Positions 50,008-59,409 of a DNA stretch of 64,000 nucleotides are shown here, piece by piece. Within the stretch, counting starts at the first letter, position 1, and each line of letters starts with the position of its first letter. Under the pieces are notes generated by a model. That model did no database searches. It was not told where the DNA came from and saw only the letters and a list, made by a program, of their open reading frames with translations. Origin of the DNA: Modestobacter marinus (GTDB lineage: Bacteria > Actinomycetota > Actinomycetes > Mycobacteriales > Geodermatophilaceae); the NCBI RefSeq assembly GCF_011758655.1, contig NZ_JAAMPA010000001.1, positions 1,612,001 to 1,676,000 of the forward strand. The letters are read 5' to 3'. The translations under genes and the position numbers were made by a program.

Positions 50008-52080
50008 CTACGCGGGCTGCAGCGAACCGAGCACGGCCAGGACGTCGGCCGGGCTCTGTGCCGCCTCCAGGCGGGCGACCTGCTCGGGGTCGACGAAGAC
50101 CTCCGCGATCCGGCCGAGCAGCTTGAGGTGGTCGTCGCCGGCACCGGCGACGCCGATCACGAACGAGACCTCCTTGCCGTTCCAGTCGACACCGCGGGGG
50201 TGGCGCACGAAGGAGATCGCGGTGCGCCGGATCGCCGGCTTGGCCTCGTTCGTGCCGTGCGGCAGCGCCAGACGGTTGCCCATGTAGGTCGACACCGAGG
50301 TCTCCCGCTCGTGCATGGCCTGCACGTACGCGGGGTCGACAGCGCCGGCCGCGACCAGCAGCTCGCCGGCCTCGGTGATCGCCTCGTCCCGGGTGGTGGC
50401 CGAGCCGTCCAGCACGATGCTCTCGATGGCGAGCACGTCGCTGCCGTCACCGTTCCCGTCGCCGGTCAGCCGGGCGAGACCGCCGTCGGCAGCGGGTGCG
50501 GTGGCCTGGCGCCCGGGGACGGCGGCACCGTCGGGGGCTGCGGCGGCGGTGGCCTCCTCGGCCGTGGGCGCGGCGTTGGTCCGCTTCAGCATCTCGACGA
50601 TCTCGTCGTAGCGCGGGCTGGACATGAAGTCCGACACCGACACGTGCACCGCAGACCCGGTGCGCTGCTCGGCCCGGTCGGTCAGGTCCTCGTGGGTGAC
50701 GACGAGGTCGTAGTCGTCGGTCAGGTTGGAGATGGCCTTGTTCACCACGGTGACGTCGTCGAAGCCGGCGCCGTGCACCTTCTTGCGGAGCACCGAGGCG
50801 CCCATGGCGGAGGAGCCCATGCCGGCGTCGCAGGCGAACACGATGGAGCGGATCGGGCGCTCGCTGCGGGCGGTGCGCGCCCCGGTCAGGGCCGAGGAGA
50901 CCGAGGACTTCTTGCCCTTGTTGGCCTCCATCGCCGCGGTGGCCGCGGTCAGGTCGCCGTCGTCGTCCTTGTCCAGCTTGAGCAGGAAGGCGGCGACGAC
51001 GAAGGAGACGGCGGCGGCGATCAGCACCGAGGCGGTGACGCCGAGCAGGCTGCTCGGCGGGGAGGCCGCCCAGACGGCGATGATCGAGCCGGGGGAGGCC
51101 GGCGAGCGCAGGCCCGAGCCGAAGAGCAGGTTGGTGGCCACGCCGGCCATGCCGCCGAGGATCACCGCGGCGATCAGCTTCGGCTTGGCCAGCACGTAGG
51201 GGAAGTAGATCTCGTGGATGCCGCCGATGAACTGGATGAGGATCGCGCCGGGGGCCGAGGCCTTGGCGGCACCGCGGCCGAAGACGGCGAAGGCGAGCAG
51301 CAGGCCCAGCCCCGGGCCGGGGTTGGCCTCGAGCAGGAACAGGATCGACTGACCGACCTCGGCGGCCTCGGTGGTGCCCAGCGGGGTCAGGATGCCCTGG
51401 TTGATCGCGTTGTTCAGGAACAGGACCTTGGCCGGCTCGATGAAGATCGAGGTCAGCGGGAGCAGGTTGCTCTCCACCAGGACGTCGACGACGTTGGACG
51501 CCAGGTTGCTGAAGGCCTGCACGAACGGGCCGGCCACCACGAAGCCGACGACGGCCAGGAACCCGCCCCAGATGCCGGCGGAGAAGTTGTTGACCAGCAT
51601 CTCGAAGCCGGGGCGGATCTTGTGCGCCCACAGTGCGTCGAGCTTCTTCATCGACCAGCCGCCGAGCGGGCCCATCACCATGGCGCCCAGGAACATCGGC
51701 ACGCTGGCACCGGTGATGGCGCCCATGGTGGCGATCGCGCCGACGACGCCGCCGCGGAGGTTGTCGTCGTACATCATCCGGCCGCCGGTGTAGCCGATGA
51801 GCAGCGGCAGCAGGTAGGTGATCATCGGGCCGACGATCCCGGTGCCCTCGGCGCCGGAACCCCAGGCGCCGAGGTCCTCGACGAAGCCGTAGCCCCCGCT
51901 GTAGCCGAGCGCGTCGCCGATGGTGGTGATCCAGCCGGTCTCGATGAACAGCGCGGTGATCAGGCCCCAGGCGATGAACGCACCGATGTTGGGCAGCACC
52001 ATGTTCGACAGGAAGGTGCCGAACCGCTGGACGTGCAGTCGCATCCCTCCCGAGCGCGCTGGACGGGTGGTCGTGGCCAT
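50008..52080 (-). CDS. mtlA: PTS mannitol-type permease, fused IICBA
   Basis: A 690-residue phosphotransferase permease that imports and phosphorylates a hexitol. Domain order is IIC (1-345, with PNIGAFIAWG and GGIHEIYFPYVL), IIB (~410-500, phospho-Cys417 in FACDAGMGSS), an Ala/Gly-rich linker (~510-550) and IIA (~555-690, phospho-His608 in LALPHGTNE). All three sites are intact, so only EI and HPr are needed. ATG 52080 follows GGAGGG. Divergent from a zinc polyol dehydrogenase with a 277-base shared control region. Confidence 0.92.
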   Translation of the reverse strand: MATTTRPARSGGMRLHVQRFGTFLSNMVLPNIGAFIAWGLITALFIETGWITTIGDALGYSGGYGFVEDLGAWGSGAEGTGIVGPMITYLLPLLIGYTGGRMMYDDNLRGGVVGAIATMGAITGASVPMFLGAMVMGPLGGWSMKKLDALWAHKIRPGFEMLVNNFSAGIWGGFLAVVGFVVAGPFVQAFSNLASNVVDVLVESNLLPLTSIFIEPAKVLFLNNAINQGILTPLGTTEAAEVGQSILFLLEANPGPGLGLLLAFAVFGRGAAKASAPGAILIQFIGGIHEIYFPYVLAKPKLIAAVILGGMAGVATNLLFGSGLRSPASPGSIIAVWAASPPSSLLGVTASVLIAAAVSFVVAAFLLKLDKDDDGDLTAATAAMEANKGKKSSVSSALTGARTARSERPIRSIVFACDAGMGSSAMGASVLRKKVHGAGFDDVTVVNKAISNLTDDYDLVVTHEDLTDRAEQRTGSAVHVSVSDFMSSPRYDEIVEMLKRTNAAPTAEEATAAAAPDGAAVPGRQATAPAADGGLARLTGDGNGDGSDVLAIESIVLDGSATTRDEAITEAGELLVAAGAVDPAYVQAMHERETSVSTYMGNRLALPHGTNEAKPAIRRTAISFVRHPRGVDWNGKEVSFVIGVAGAGDDHLKLLGRIAEVFVDPEQVARLEAAQSPADVLAVLGSLQPA

Positions 52081-52180
52081 GAAGGACCCTCCTGGGCTGG
52101 ATCTGCAACCGCGATCGACAGGGGTCGTTCGGGCGGGTAGACGGAGCGGGCGCTCGTGTGATGGCGGTCACCCGAATCTG

Positions 52181-52196
52181 CGTATGTCTGTATACG
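52181..52196. promoter_or_regulatory. Candidate operator CGTAT-N6-ATACG in the mtlA/dehydrogenase control region
   Basis: Perfect 5-base arms, AT-rich for this genome, about 100 bases upstream of mtlA and 160 upstream of the dehydrogenase. A GntR, DeoR or LacI-type hexitol regulator could bind here; none is encoded in the window next to it. Confidence 0.4.
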
Positions 52197-52357
52197 TGCC
52201 CGCGTGGCGCTGGTCAAGGGGGTGAAACCAACACGAACGCAGGGAGATCCACCCAACCGGACGTGGGGTCGTCGTCCTACAGTGATCGGCGACATCCCGC
52301 CTGTGGGCCCGGGCGCCGGACGGCGTCACTCATCGACACAGCACCCCGGAGGACGAC

Positions 52358-53416
52358 ATGAAGGCGTTGCGGTTCTACGCCCCCGAGGACGTACGGCTCG
52401 AGGACGTCCCGGAGCCCGAGTGCGGCCCGGGCGAGGTCAAGATCAAGGTCAAGAACACCTCGACCTGCGGCACCGACGTCAAGATCCTCCACAACGGCCA
52501 CCAGAACCTGACGCCGCCGCGCACCATCGGGCACGAGATCGCCGGCGAGGTCGTGGAGGTCGGCGCCGACGTCAACGCCACCCACGGCAGCAGCTGGGCG
52601 CCGGGTGACCGGGTGCAGGTCATCGCGGCGGTGCCGTGCGGGCACTGCCACGAGTGCACGAAGGGCTGGATGGCGGTCTGCGAGAACCAGACCTCCGTCG
52701 GCTACCAGTACGACGGCGGGTTCGCCGAGTACATGATCGTCCCGGAGCAGGTGCTCAAGGTGGACGGCCTCAACCGGATCCCGGACAACGTCGGCTACGA
52801 CGAGGCGTCCGCCGCCGAGCCGTTCGCCTGCGCCATCAACGCCCAGGAACTGCTCGGCATCGAGGAGGGCGACACCCTCGTCGTCTTCGGCGCTGGTCCG
52901 ATCGGGTGCATGCACATCCGCATCGCCCGCGGGGTGCACAAGGTCGGGAAGGTCATCCTGGTCGACGTCAACGCCCAGCGGCTGAAGATGTCCGCCGACG
53001 CGGTCCAGCCCGACGAGGTGATCAACGGCGCCGAGGTCGACGTCGTCGCCCGGGTCATGGAGCTCACCGGCGGGCGGGGCGCCGACGTCATCATCACCGC
53101 GACCGCGGCGAACGTGACCCAGGAGCAGGCCATCGCGATGGCCGCCCGCAACGGGCGCATCTCCTTCTTCGGCGGTCTGCCGAAGACGAACCCCACGATC
53201 ACCTGCGACTCCAACGTGGTGCACTACCGCCAGCTGCACATCCACGGCGCGAACGGCTCCGCGCCCGAGCACAACAAGCGCGCGCTGGAGTACATCTCCA
53301 CCGGTCAGGTGCCGGTCAAGGACCTCATCACCGAGCACATCCCGCTGGAGCGGGTGCTCGACGCCTTCTCCATCGTGCAGAACGGCGAGGCGATCAAGGT
53401 GACCGTCGAGCCGTGA
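52358..53416 (+). CDS. Zinc-dependent MDR dehydrogenase, putative hexitol (phosphate) dehydrogenase
   Basis: A 352-residue MDR enzyme. Catalytic zinc: TSTCGTDVKI and GHEIAGEV plus Glu in AAEPFAC; structural zinc: CGHCHECTKGWMAVC; NAD motif VFGAGPIGCMHIRIA. The AEPFACAINA block is shared with sorbitol and galactitol-1-phosphate dehydrogenases (GatD). Divergent to mtlA, so it probably oxidises the incoming hexitol phosphate (or the free hexitol). ATG 52358 follows GGAGGA. A hairpin terminator follows. Confidence 0.85.
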   Translation: MKALRFYAPEDVRLEDVPEPECGPGEVKIKVKNTSTCGTDVKILHNGHQNLTPPRTIGHEIAGEVVEVGADVNATHGSSWAPGDRVQVIAAVPCGHCHECTKGWMAVCENQTSVGYQYDGGFAEYMIVPEQVLKVDGLNRIPDNVGYDEASAAEPFACAINAQELLGIEEGDTLVVFGAGPIGCMHIRIARGVHKVGKVILVDVNAQRLKMSADAVQPDEVINGAEVDVVARVMELTGGRGADVIITATAANVTQEQAIAMAARNGRISFFGGLPKTNPTITCDSNVVHYRQLHIHGANGSAPEHNKRALEYISTGQVPVKDLITEHIPLERVLDAFSIVQNGEAIKVTVEP

Positions 53417-53422
53417 CGGTCG

Positions 53423-53450
53423 GGGACGGCCGGCGACCGCCGGCCGTCCC
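53423..53450 (+). terminator. Hairpin terminator after the polyol dehydrogenase
   Basis: GGGACGGCCGGC (53423-53434) pairs perfectly with GCCGGCCGTCCC (53439-53450), loop GACC, seven bases after the stop. No T-run. Confidence 0.7.
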
Positions 53451-53453
53451 GTG

Positions 53454-53511
53454 AGCACCGTGCGCTGAGTGCCCGCTTCCCGGCCGGGTCGGGCACTTGG
53501 CGCACAGTGCT
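53454..53511. repeat. Intergenic repeat, family R2 copy 2
   Basis: GTGCGCTGAGTGCCCG (53460-53475) and CGGGCACTTGGCGCAC (53490-53505) form an inverted repeat with two mismatches, flanked by AGCAC/GTGCT. The same TGCGCT-AGTGCCCG word occurs at 14474-14490. Lies between convergent genes. Confidence 0.6.
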
Positions 53512-53532
53512 GCGGGCGTGCGCGGGACGGGG

Positions 53533-54792
53533 CTAGACGAGGAAGCGGTAGGCGGTCGTGCCGGGGGCCAGGTGCTGGATCTTCAGCGGGCCCGCCTCGA
53601 TCCGGGCCAGCAACGGGGCCAGGCCGGCCACGCTGCCCAGCTCGATGCCGGTCAGCGCCGCCCCGGTCTCCCGGTTGTCCCGCTTGACGTACTCGAACAG
53701 CACGATGTCGTCGTCCGGGCCGAGCACCTCGTCGAGGAACCGGCGCAGCGCCCCGGGCTCCTGCGGGAACTCGACCAGGAAGTAGTGCTTGAGCCCCCGG
53801 TGCACGAGGGAGCGCTCGACCACCTCGGCGTACCGACTCACGTCGTTGTTGCCGCCGGACAGCAGGGTGACGACGGTCTGACCGGGCTCGACGACGACCG
53901 ACCCGCCGGTGAGCGCGGCGCTGGCCAGGGCCCCGGCGGGCTCGGCGATCACCCCGTCGACCTGGTACAGGTCGAGCATCTCGGTGCAGACCTGCCCCTC
54001 GGGCACCGTCACCAGCTCCGCACCCGAGTCACGCACCAGCGGGAAGGTCACGTCGCCGGCCCGGCGCACCGAGGCGCCGTCGACGAAGGTGTCGATCTCG
54101 GCGAGCTCGACCGGCCGGCCGGCGGCCAGGGCGGCGGCCATGTTCGCCGCACCGGCCGGCTCGACCCCCACCAGCCGGACGCCGGGGACCTGCTCGCGCA
54201 GCCAGGTGCCACAGCCTGCCAGCAGCCCACCCCCGCCGACCGGCAGGACGACGACGTCGGGCGGCGCGTCCAGCTGGCTGAGCAGCTCCATCGCCACGGT
54301 GGCCTGGCCGGCGACGGTCGACAGCGCGTCGAAGGCGGGCACCAGGGTGGCCCCGGTCATCGTGGCGTGCTCGGCGGCGGCGGCGGCCGCGTCGTCGTAG
54401 GTGTCGCCGTGGACGACGAGCTCGACCATGTCCCCGCCGAGCGCGGCGATCCGCTGCCGCTTCTGCCGCGGCGTCGTCCCGGGGACGACGACCCGGCCCC
54501 GGACGCCGAGCACCCGGCAGGCGTACGCCACGCCCTGGCCGTGGTTGCCGGCGCTGGCGGTGACCGCGCCGGCGGCCCGGCCGGCGGCGTCCAGCTGGCT
54601 GATCGTGTTGTAGGCGCCGCGCACCTTGTACGAGCGGCCGACCTGCAGGTCCTCGCGCTTGACCCACACGGCGGCGCCGGTGAGCTCGGAGAGCCGGGCG
54701 TTGCGCTGCAGCGGGGTCCGCTCGGCGACGCCGGCCAGCCGGGAGGCGGCGGCGGTGACCTCGGCGGAGAAGGCGGTGCGGAGGGAGGTCAC
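53533..54792 (-). CDS. ilvA: Threonine ammonia-lyase (threonine dehydratase)
   Basis: A 419-residue PLP enzyme turning threonine into 2-oxobutanoate for isoleucine synthesis. The PLP lysine is Lys56 (RSYKVRGAYN), with SAGNHGQGVA and the phosphate loop VGGGGLLAG. A C-terminal ACT-like domain (KHYFLVEFPQEPGALRRFLDEVL, from about residue 330) would give feedback control; there is one such unit, as in the shorter IlvA form. GTG 54792 with GGGGAGGA ahead. Not in an ilv operon. Confidence 0.88.
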   Translation of the reverse strand: MTSLRTAFSAEVTAAASRLAGVAERTPLQRNARLSELTGAAVWVKREDLQVGRSYKVRGAYNTISQLDAAGRAAGAVTASAGNHGQGVAYACRVLGVRGRVVVPGTTPRQKRQRIAALGGDMVELVVHGDTYDDAAAAAAEHATMTGATLVPAFDALSTVAGQATVAMELLSQLDAPPDVVVLPVGGGGLLAGCGTWLREQVPGVRLVGVEPAGAANMAAALAAGRPVELAEIDTFVDGASVRRAGDVTFPLVRDSGAELVTVPEGQVCTEMLDLYQVDGVIAEPAGALASAALTGGSVVVEPGQTVVTLLSGGNNDVSRYAEVVERSLVHRGLKHYFLVEFPQEPGALRRFLDEVLGPDDDIVLFEYVKRDNRETGAALTGIELGSVAGLAPLLARIEAGPLKIQHLAPGTTAYRFLV

Positions 54793-54917
54793 CGGGCCAT
54801 CCTCCCCGACGTCCCGCCGACGCCGGGTGAGCAGTACCGGTCGCCGGCCCCGGCGGGTCCGCGCGTGTCGACGACCGCAACTGCGCACTCGCCGCCGGTC
54901 GGAGGGGGGCGGGGGAG

Positions 54918-55838
54918 TCAGATGCCGCGGAAGCGGCCCCGCGTCGCCTCCTTCTCCGGCACCGGCGCGAAGACGTTGCCGGTCGTCGGGGCCACCGAGT
55001 CGCGGGCCATGCCGAAGACCTTGAGCAGTGGGCCGACCAGCGCGTCGAACACCGGCGGGAAGAGCCGGAACCCGGCGATGATGACCGGGTTGGCGATCCC
55101 GGACTGCTGGAGCCGGCGCGGCTTGGCGACCTGGGCCAGCACCGCCCGGGCGACCCGCTCCGGGGTGTAGACCGGCGGCGGCGGGTGCCCGGTGTTGCCC
55201 AGCACGGTGGCCGCCTGGCCGTAGATCGGCGTCGTCGTCCCGCCCGGGGCGACCGCGGAGACGTGCACGTCGGGCAGCTCGCGCAGCTCCTGCTGCAGGG
55301 TGCGGATCAGGCCGAGCTGGCCCCACTTGGCGGCCACGTAGGCGCCCATCGTCGGCGCGGTGATCGAGGCCAGCAGCGAGCTGACGACGACGACGTGGCC
55401 GCGGCCCTGGTCCCGGACGACCGGCAGGGCGGCCTGGAAGACGTGGAACGTCCCCTGGATCGCGGTGTCGACGACGCGCTGGAAGACGGCGGGGTCCAGG
55501 TCCTCGACCCGGCCGTAGGCCATCACGGTGGCCGCGTGGACGACGACGTCCAGCCGGCCGAAGGTGCCGGTGGCGCGGTCGACGGCGGACCGGACCGCGG
55601 CGGCGTCCAGGACGTCGGCCGGCACGCACTCGACGGCGGTCGCCCCGGCGGCCCGGCAGTCGGCGGCGGCGTCGGCGAGCGTGCTGGCGCTGCGGGACAC
55701 CAGCACGAGGGAGGCGCCGCGGCGGGCGAACTCGATCGCGCTGGCCCGGCCGATGCCGCTGGAGGCGCCGGTGACGAGCACGACCTCCCTCATCGCGCGG
55801 GCGGAGGTGAGGTCGTCGGCCGTGGTGTCAGCAGTCAC
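54918..55838 (-). CDS. SDR-family oxidoreductase
   Basis: A 306-residue short-chain dehydrogenase. TGASSGIGRAS binds cofactor, Ser is in VVVSSLLAS and the catalytic pair is AYVAAKWGQLG (Y-x3-K). The C-terminal 60 residues (GFRLFPPVFDALVGPLLKVFG) form a hydrophobic extension seen in membrane-associated SDRs. Start is uncertain: GTG 55838 gives a 15-residue pre-peptide; ATG 55793 begins MREVVLVTG. Neither has a good ribosome-binding site. Divergent from pyruvate carboxylase. Confidence 0.8.
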   Translation of the reverse strand: MTADTTADDLTSARAMREVVLVTGASSGIGRASAIEFARRGASLVLVSRSASTLADAAADCRAAGATAVECVPADVLDAAAVRSAVDRATGTFGRLDVVVHAATVMAYGRVEDLDPAVFQRVVDTAIQGTFHVFQAALPVVRDQGRGHVVVVSSLLASITAPTMGAYVAAKWGQLGLIRTLQQELRELPDVHVSAVAPGGTTTPIYGQAATVLGNTGHPPPPVYTPERVARAVLAQVAKPRRLQQSGIANPVIIAGFRLFPPVFDALVGPLLKVFGMARDSVAPTTGNVFAPVPEKEATRGRFRGI

Positions 55839-55977
55839 GACCGAGGGGCTACCCGGGAGGCTGCGGGGCAAGCACGTCGTGCGCAACGGAAACGCTGCGC
55901 GGCCTTGTGCCCCGCTACGGTCGGGCGGCACGAGGGAGGGTCGGCGCCGGCTCCCCGCGAGCCGAGAGGACGCGCCC

Positions 55978-58900
55978 GTGTTCCAGAAGGTCCTGGTCGC
56001 CAACCGCGGGGAGATCGCCGTCCGGGCGTTCCGTGCCGCCTACGAGCTGGGCGCGGGCACGGTCGCGGTCTTCCCGCACGAGGACCGGAACTCCGTGCAC
56101 CGGCTGAAGGCCGACGAGAGCTATGAGATCGGTGAGCCCGGGCATCCGGTGCGGGCGTACCTGGACGTCGCCGAGATCGTCCGGGCCGCGCAGCGGGCCG
56201 GCGCCGACGCCGTCTATCCCGGGTACGGCTTCCTGTCGGAGAACCCGGACCTGGCCGAGGCCTGCGCGCAGGCGGGGATCACCTTCGTCGGCCCGTCGGC
56301 GGAGGTGCTGACGCTGACCGGGGACAAGTCCCGGGCGATCGCCGCCGCCCGGGCCGCCGGGCTGCCCGTGCTGCAGGGCACCGAGCCCAGCGACGACGTC
56401 GAGACGCTGCTGGCCGCCGCGGATGCGATCACCGGCCCGGTGTTCGTCAAGGCCGTCGCCGGCGGTGGCGGTCGCGGCATGCGCCGGGTCGACGACCGGG
56501 CCCAGCTGCGCAGCGCGACCGAGGCCGCCATGCGGGAGGCGGAGTCGGCGTTCGGCGACGCGACGGTGTTCCTCGAGCAGGCGGTGGTCGACCCCCGGCA
56601 CATCGAGGTGCAGATCCTCGCCGACGGGCAGGGGGACGTGATCCACCTGTACGAGCGGGACTGCTCGGTGCAGCGGCGCCACCAGAAGGTCATCGAGATC
56701 GCCCCCGCACCGAACCTGGACCCGGGCCTGCGGGAGCGGATCTGCGCCGACGCGGTCGCCTTCGCCCGGCAGATCGGCTACAGCTGCGCGGGCACGGTGG
56801 AGTTCCTGGTCGACCGTGAGGGTCGGCACGTGTTCATCGAGATGAACCCGCGGATCCAGGTGGAGCACACGGTCACCGAGGAGGTCACCGACGTCGACCT
56901 GGTGGGCAGCCAGCTGCGGATCGCGGCGGGGGAGACCCTCACCGACCTGGGGCTGACCCAGGAGTCGATCGTGCTGCGCGGGGCGGCGCTGCAGACCCGG
57001 ATCACCACCGAGGACCCGGCCAACGGCTTCCGCCCGGACACCGGCCGGATCACCGCCTACCGCTCACCCGGCGGCGCCGGCGTGCGGCTGGACGGCGCGG
57101 CGACGCTGGGCGCCGAGGTCGGCGCCCACTTCGACTCGATGCTGGTCAAGCTGACCTGCCGGGGCCGCACCTGGGACATCGCGGTGGCCCGGGCCCGCCG
57201 GGCGGTGGCCGAGTTCCGGATCCGCGGGGTGTCGACGAACATCCCGTTTCTGCAGGCGGTGCTGGACGACCCGGAGTTCCGGGCCGGCCGGGTGACCACG
57301 TCGTTCATCGAGCAGCGGCCCGAGCTGCTCACCGCGCGCAGCTCCGCCGACCGGGGCACCAAGATGCTCACCTACCTGGCCGACGTCACGGTCAACGCCC
57401 CGCACGGGGAGCGCCCGCACCTGGTCGACCCGGTGCAGAAGCTCCCGAAGCTGGATCTCGGCCTGCACCCGCTGGACGGCTCCCGGGACCGGCTGCGCGA
57501 GCTGGGCCCGGAGCGGTTCGCCGCCGACCTGCGTGCGAGCAGGGCCCTCGCGGTCACCGACACCACCTTCCGGGACGCCCACCAGTCGCTGCTGGCCACC
57601 CGGGTGCGCACCAAGGACCTGCTGGCCGTCGCCGGGCACGTGGCCCGGGCGACCCCGCAGCTGCTCAGCATCGAGGCCTGGGGCGGGGCGACCTACGACG
57701 TCGCGCTGCGGTTCCTGCACGAGGACCCGTGGGAGCGGCTGGCCGCGCTGCGGGAGGCGGTGCCCAACATCTGCCTGCAGATGCTGCTGCGCGGTCGCAA
57801 CACCGTGGGCTACACCCCCTACCCCGAGCAGGTGACGACGACGTTCGTCGCCGAGGCCGCCCGCACCGGCATCGACGTGTTCCGGGTGTTCGACGCGCTC
57901 AACGACGTCGACCAGATGCGCCCGGCGATCGACGCCGTCCGGGAGACCGGGACGGCGGTCGCCGAGGTCGCGCTCTGCTACACCGCCGACCTCTCCGACC
58001 CGTCCGAACGCCTCTACGACCTCGACTACTACCTGCGGCTGGCCGAGCAGATCGTGCAGGCCGGCGCGCACGTGCTGGCGATCAAGGACATGGCCGGGCT
58101 GCTCCGCCCGCCGGCGGCCGCCACCCTGGTCAGCGCGCTGCGCGAGCGGTTCGACCTGCCGGTGCACCTGCACACCCACGACACCCCCGGCGGGCAGCTG
58201 GCCACCCTGATGGCCGCCTGGCAGGCCGGCGTCGACGCCGTGGACGGCGCCAGCGCGGCGCTGGCCGGGACGACGTCGCAGCCGGCGCTGAGCAGCATCG
58301 TCGCCGCCACCGACCACACCGAGCGGGCCACCGGCCTGGACCTGCGCGCGGTCAACGACCTGGAGCCCTACTGGGAGGCGGTCCGCCGGGTCTACGCACC
58401 CTTCGAGTCCGGGCTGCCGGCGCCGACCGGGCGGGTCTACACCCACGAGATCCCCGGCGGGCAGCTGTCCAACCTGCGCCAGCAGGCGATCGCCCTGGGC
58501 CTGGGCCAGCGGTTCGAGGAGGTCGAGGCGATGTACGCCGCGGCCGACCGGCTGCTCGGCCGGCTGGTGAAGGTGACCCCGTCGTCCAAGGTCGTCGGTG
58601 ACCTGGCACTGCAGCTGGTCGGCGCCGGGGTGGACGTCGAGGAGTTCGCCGCCGACCCGGGCCGCTTCGACCTGCCCGACTCCGTCGTCGGGTTCCTCCG
58701 TGGCGAGCTGGGCGACCCGCCCGGTGGCTGGCCGGAGCCCTTCCGTTCGCGCGCGCTGGAGGGCCGGCGCCCGGCGGAGCCGCCGGCGGAGCTCTCGGAG
58801 GAGGACCTGGCGGGACTGGCGGAGGCGCCGCGGCCGACGCTGAACCGGCTGCTCTTCCCCGGCCCGACGAAGGAGTTCCGGGAACACCGGGACACCTACG

Positions 58901-59391
58901 GCGACACCTCGGTGCTGCCCAGCAAGGAGTTCCTCTACGGCCTGCGGTCCGGCGTCGAGCACTCGGTCGACCTGGAGCCCGGGGTGCGGCTGCTCATCGC
59001 GATCGAGGCGATCTCCGACGCCGACGAGCGGGGGATGCGCACGGTGATGTGCACGCTGAACGGCCAGCTCCGCCCGGTGTCGGTGCGGGACCGGTCCGTC
59101 ACGTCGGAGGTGCCGCCCACCGAGAAGGCCGACCGCAGCGACCCGGGCCAGGTCGCGGCGCCGTTCGCCGGGGTGGTCAGCCTGTCCGTCGCCGAGGGCG
59201 ACACCGTCGAGGCGGGCGCGCAGCTGGCCACCATCGAGGCGATGAAGATGGAGGCCGCGATCACCGCCCCCCGCGCCGGCACGGTCTCCCGGGTGGCGAT
59301 CAGCGCCGTCCAGCAGGTCGAGGGCGGCGACCTCCTCGTCGTCCTCGGTCAGGCCCCGTCCAGCGGCTCGCCCCGAGCTCGCGAGGGGTGA
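55978..59391 (+). CDS. pyc: Pyruvate carboxylase
   Basis: A 1137-residue biotin enzyme that carboxylates pyruvate to oxaloacetate. Domains in order: biotin carboxylase (1-455; VANRGEIAVRAFRAAYELG, ATP loop AGGGGRGMRRV, catalytic FIEMNPRIQVEHTVTEEVT), carboxyltransferase barrel (~510-1000; DTTFRDAHQSLLATRVRTKDLL, metal-binding HLHTHDTPGG), and biotinyl domain with Lys1090 in EAMKMEAA. Full length, no frame break. GTG 55978 follows GAGAGGA. Single gene; supplies the TCA cycle during growth on sugars such as the hexitol imported nearby. Confidence 0.95.
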   Translation: MFQKVLVANRGEIAVRAFRAAYELGAGTVAVFPHEDRNSVHRLKADESYEIGEPGHPVRAYLDVAEIVRAAQRAGADAVYPGYGFLSENPDLAEACAQAGITFVGPSAEVLTLTGDKSRAIAAARAAGLPVLQGTEPSDDVETLLAAADAITGPVFVKAVAGGGGRGMRRVDDRAQLRSATEAAMREAESAFGDATVFLEQAVVDPRHIEVQILADGQGDVIHLYERDCSVQRRHQKVIEIAPAPNLDPGLRERICADAVAFARQIGYSCAGTVEFLVDREGRHVFIEMNPRIQVEHTVTEEVTDVDLVGSQLRIAAGETLTDLGLTQESIVLRGAALQTRITTEDPANGFRPDTGRITAYRSPGGAGVRLDGAATLGAEVGAHFDSMLVKLTCRGRTWDIAVARARRAVAEFRIRGVSTNIPFLQAVLDDPEFRAGRVTTSFIEQRPELLTARSSADRGTKMLTYLADVTVNAPHGERPHLVDPVQKLPKLDLGLHPLDGSRDRLRELGPERFAADLRASRALAVTDTTFRDAHQSLLATRVRTKDLLAVAGHVARATPQLLSIEAWGGATYDVALRFLHEDPWERLAALREAVPNICLQMLLRGRNTVGYTPYPEQVTTTFVAEAARTGIDVFRVFDALNDVDQMRPAIDAVRETGTAVAEVALCYTADLSDPSERLYDLDYYLRLAEQIVQAGAHVLAIKDMAGLLRPPAAATLVSALRERFDLPVHLHTHDTPGGQLATLMAAWQAGVDAVDGASAALAGTTSQPALSSIVAATDHTERATGLDLRAVNDLEPYWEAVRRVYAPFESGLPAPTGRVYTHEIPGGQLSNLRQQAIALGLGQRFEEVEAMYAAADRLLGRLVKVTPSSKVVGDLALQLVGAGVDVEEFAADPGRFDLPDSVVGFLRGELGDPPGGWPEPFRSRALEGRRPAEPPAELSEEDLAGLAEAPRPTLNRLLFPGPTKEFREHRDTYGDTSVLPSKEFLYGLRSGVEHSVDLEPGVRLLIAIEAISDADERGMRTVMCTLNGQLRPVSVRDRSVTSEVPPTEKADRSDPGQVAAPFAGVVSLSVAEGDTVEAGAQLATIEAMKMEAAITAPRAGTVSRVAISAVQQVEGGDLLVVLGQAPSSGSPRAREG

Positions 59392-59409
59392 GGAGGACGG
59401 GGCCCTTCC

